The notes beneath the pieces are model-generated. The model was not told the DNA's origin. It saw nothing but the letters and a program-made list of their open reading frames with translations, and made no database searches. DNA of 64,000 bases from Pararhodobacter oceanensis (GTDB lineage Bacteria; Pseudomonadota; Alphaproteobacteria; Rhodobacterales; Rhodobacteraceae), in contig NZ_QDKM01000003.1 in assembly GCF_003076755.1 (NCBI RefSeq), positions 248,001 through 312,000 of the forward strand, in the 5' to 3' direction. Shown one piece after another: positions 62,380-64,000 of this stretch (position 1 is its first letter; each line of letters starts with the position of its first letter). Position numbers and translations under genes: made by a program.

Positions 62380-63055
62380 ACCCGGGCCGCGCCCGACCCT
62401 CCCCCCGGGAGGGCGCCTTGGCAATGCCGGAGTTGGCGCGAGCGGCACAAATGCTTGTGGGCGCAGCGCCTTCTGGCACGGATTATGCGGCCACCCAGGG
62501 TCGGGCGCGTCCCTATGGATCAACCAGAAAAGCCATTGAAACACATTAACGCAGAGTAAAACGCACCGCTGATGTGCGGGGCGCAATGGTCAGGTCAAGG
62601 TACCTCGAAGTGGGTATGGGCGAGCACGTCGCCGCTGTCAGAGGCGCGGTAGCGCAGCCCGTTTCCCCGCACAAACGCTCTGGGCAAAGCGCGAAGGGAC
62701 GCGCCCGACCCTGGGTGGGCGCTTGCAGTGATTGAACGATGTGCTGCGCCTTGAAGCCTCGATGTCGGCTGTGCGGTGAATGACATCGCCGATGCGCCCT
62801 CCCGTGGGGAGGGTCGGGCGCGGCCCGGGCTGGGCCCGTGCCAGAGGGTTGATAGGGGGTCTCCGAGACAGCTTATAGCGAGGCGCGGAGGGATGCGCCC
62901 GATCCTAGGTGGGCGCTGGTGTCCGTTGAACAGTGAGATGCATCAAAACACTGATGTCGGCTGCACTGTGAATGACAGCGCCAATGCGCCCTCCCATGGG
63001 GAGGGTCGGGCGCGGCCCGTGGTTTCCACGGGCGTAGCAGGAGATTGGTGGCTCG
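62380..63055. repeat. Second REP-like array, with inverted and direct units
   Basis: Members of the 24356-24950 family. One inverted unit lies at about 62385-62515 (CCGCGCCCGACCCTCCCCCC) and two direct units have GGGTGGGCGC boxes at 62713 and AGGTGGGCGC at 62907 (spacing 194), each with the CCCTCCC/GGGAGGG hairpin and TCGGGCGCGGCCC. They fill the convergent gap between the Gre-like gene and the Ig-like repeat gene, and flank a gene fragment. Confidence 0.7.
62559..62671 (-). pseudogene. Duplicated 3' end of the Ig-like repeat gene
   Basis: About 113 bases that closely match 63082-63190 with scattered substitutions. They include the terminator hairpin region, stop codon and the last codons, so the fragment still reads GLRYRASDSGDVLAHTHFEV against ELRYRASDSGDVLARTPFEV in the gene. 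It has no upstream coding sequence and is a remnant of a duplication. Confidence 0.75.
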
Positions 63056-63080
63056 CTATTGAGAAGACATGCCGTCGATG

Positions 63081-63107
63081 AAAAACGCCCCGCTGATGTG
63101 CGGGGCG
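63081..63107 (-). terminator. Terminator of the Ig-like repeat gene
   Basis: On the minus strand CGCCCCGC/GCGGGGCG, 8-base perfect stem with a 6-base loop, then TTTTT, 12 bases after the stop codon. Confidence 0.88.
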
Positions 63108-63118
63108 CAATCGTCAGG

Positions 63119-64000
63119 TCAAGGCACCTCGAAGGGGGTGCGGGCGAGGACGTCGCCGCTGTCGGAGGCGCGGTAGCGCAGCTCGTATTGCCCCGCAGAG
63201 GGCGGCGCGAACAACTGCACCGGGCTGCCCTGAGACGCCCGCGATTCGCGCAGCGCATCGGCATCATCCGGCGCGCCCGCAGGCACGATCTGGATGAAGT
63301 CCTCATAGCGCCCCGGTCCGGTCCATTCGATGGTCACCACACCACCGGCAGTGACCTCACCGATGATCTGCAGGCTGATCTCGCCGACGCCCACGGTCAC
63401 CGGCACGCTCGACAGGGTGCGCCCCGAGGCCTGGATCACATAGCGCAGCTCGTAATCGCCCGGCTCATCCGGCGCATCGAGCCGCACGGGGCTGCCCTGG
63501 TTGGTGCGCGCATAGTCCAAATAGCTGCCCTCGGGCGCGCCGCGGGCCACAATGGTGATATAGTCGCGCGGATTATTCGGCCCCTGCCAGTTCACCTGAA
63601 ACTGCCCGCCGGGGACGATGGTTTCCGGCGCGTCCAGCGAGGCGGTGACGGCGGTCAGCGTCACCGGCAGGCTGGCCAAGGTGCGCCCCGACTGCTGGAT
63701 CACATAGCGCAGCTCATAGGCGCCGAGCGCATCGGGCACGGTGATTCGTGCCGGTGAGCCCTGATTGGTGCGCGCGTAATCCATATAGGTGCCCTCGGGC
63801 GCGCCGGCTTCGACAATGGTGATATAATCGCGTTCGTTGTTCGGCCCTTGCCATTGCACCTCAACCACCGAGCCTGCGGGGATTTCCGAAGGCGCCAGCA
63901 GTTGCGCCGCCACGGCCTCGAGCGTGATTGGGCGGCTGGCCAGCGTGCGGCCCGATTGCTGGATCACGTAGCGGAGTTCATAAGCGCCAAGCGCGTCGGG
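63119..64000 (-). CDS. 3' part of a gene for a protein with Ig-like repeats (left through the right edge)
   Basis: 294 codons are visible and the frame continues past 64000. About three repeats of roughly 92 residues carry GPNNPRDYITIVARGAPEGS, YLDYARTNQGSPVRLDAPDE and GDYELRYVIQQSGRTLASLP; the last, diverged repeat ends ASDSGDVLARTPFEVP. They look like beta-sandwich modules of an exported protein. Similar C-terminal repeats occur on von Willebrand A-domain proteins of Rhodobacterales, but no A domain is within the window, so the full identity is unproven. Confidence 0.75.
   Translation of the reverse strand, partial: PDALGAYELRYVIQQSGRTLASRPITLEAVAAQLLAPSEIPAGSVVEVQWQGPNNERDYITIVEAGAPEGTYMDYARTNQGSPARITVPDALGAYELRYVIQQSGRTLASLPVTLTAVTASLDAPETIVPGGQFQVNWQGPNNPRDYITIVARGAPEGSYLDYARTNQGSPVRLDAPDEPGDYELRYVIQASGRTLSSVPVTVGVGEISLQIIGEVTAGGVVTIEWTGPGRYEDFIQIVPAGAPDDADALRESRASQGSPVQLFAPPSAGQYELRYRASDSGDVLARTPFEVP

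Overview
The window reads as ordinary chromosome of a Rhodobacterales alphaproteobacterium (Rhodobacteraceae/Roseobacter type). The base composition is GC-rich throughout. Gene pairings are typical of that group: lgt-midA-pgeF, recR-ybaB-dnaX, coq9 beside rpsU, a TauE/SafE permease with a TIGR02186 protein, and a complete alphaproteobacterial general stress response (GSR) locus. I see no rRNA, tRNA, CRISPR array, insertion sequence or prophage. The genus cannot be fixed from the sequence.

Layout. About 0-10 kb: ubiK, lgt, midA-like, pgeF, recR, ybaB, dnaX, a quinone oxidoreductase, ilvE-type aminotransferase, coq9 and rpsU. About 10-17.5 kb: an ArsR/AHSA1/YciI operon, a glycosyltransferase, an Lrp regulator divergent from alanine dehydrogenase, a second Lrp regulator divergent from trxB, a Nudix hydrolase and an exported lipase-like hydrolase. 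About 17.5-30.4 kb: an acyl-CoA synthetase, an ABC exporter, a DUF4139 protein, a tandem REP-like array, clpB, two PilZ proteins, nfu, tsaB and rimI. About 30.5-35.3 kb: a complete BMP-type (nucleoside-like) ABC importer operon ending in a strong terminator. About 35.3-42.7 kb: TauE/SafE, an SDR enzyme, thpR, a RecD/Pif1-like helicase, mtaB and dapF.

About 42.8-46.5 kb is accessory in character. A 967-residue TIR-transmembrane-TPR protein is followed by two tandem genes for small exported peptides that share a nearly identical aromatic C-terminus bounded by cysteines. About 49-59 kb is a compact GSR island: sensor kinase, phyR, nepR, ecfG, and small stress-type genes (DUF1328, DUF883-like, holin-like, CreA, CsbD, a double PRC-barrel protein, an AI-2E permease, a PLD protein). 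I read eight promoter sites matching GGAAC-N17-GTT, all with exactly 17 bases of spacing. Two are palindromic and would fire in both directions: one between nepR-ecfG and phyR, one between the sensor kinase and the AI-2E permease. nepR is a short gene overlapping ecfG. Inferred circuit: the kinase phosphorylates PhyR, PhyR titrates NepR, EcfG is released and transcribes the whole island including its own regulators.

About 59-64 kb: an APH-like kinase, a collagen-like Gly-X-Y repeat protein with an acidic tail, a Gre-like factor, a second REP-like array with a duplicated gene end, and the 3' part of a gene for a protein with Ig-like repeats that runs off the right edge.
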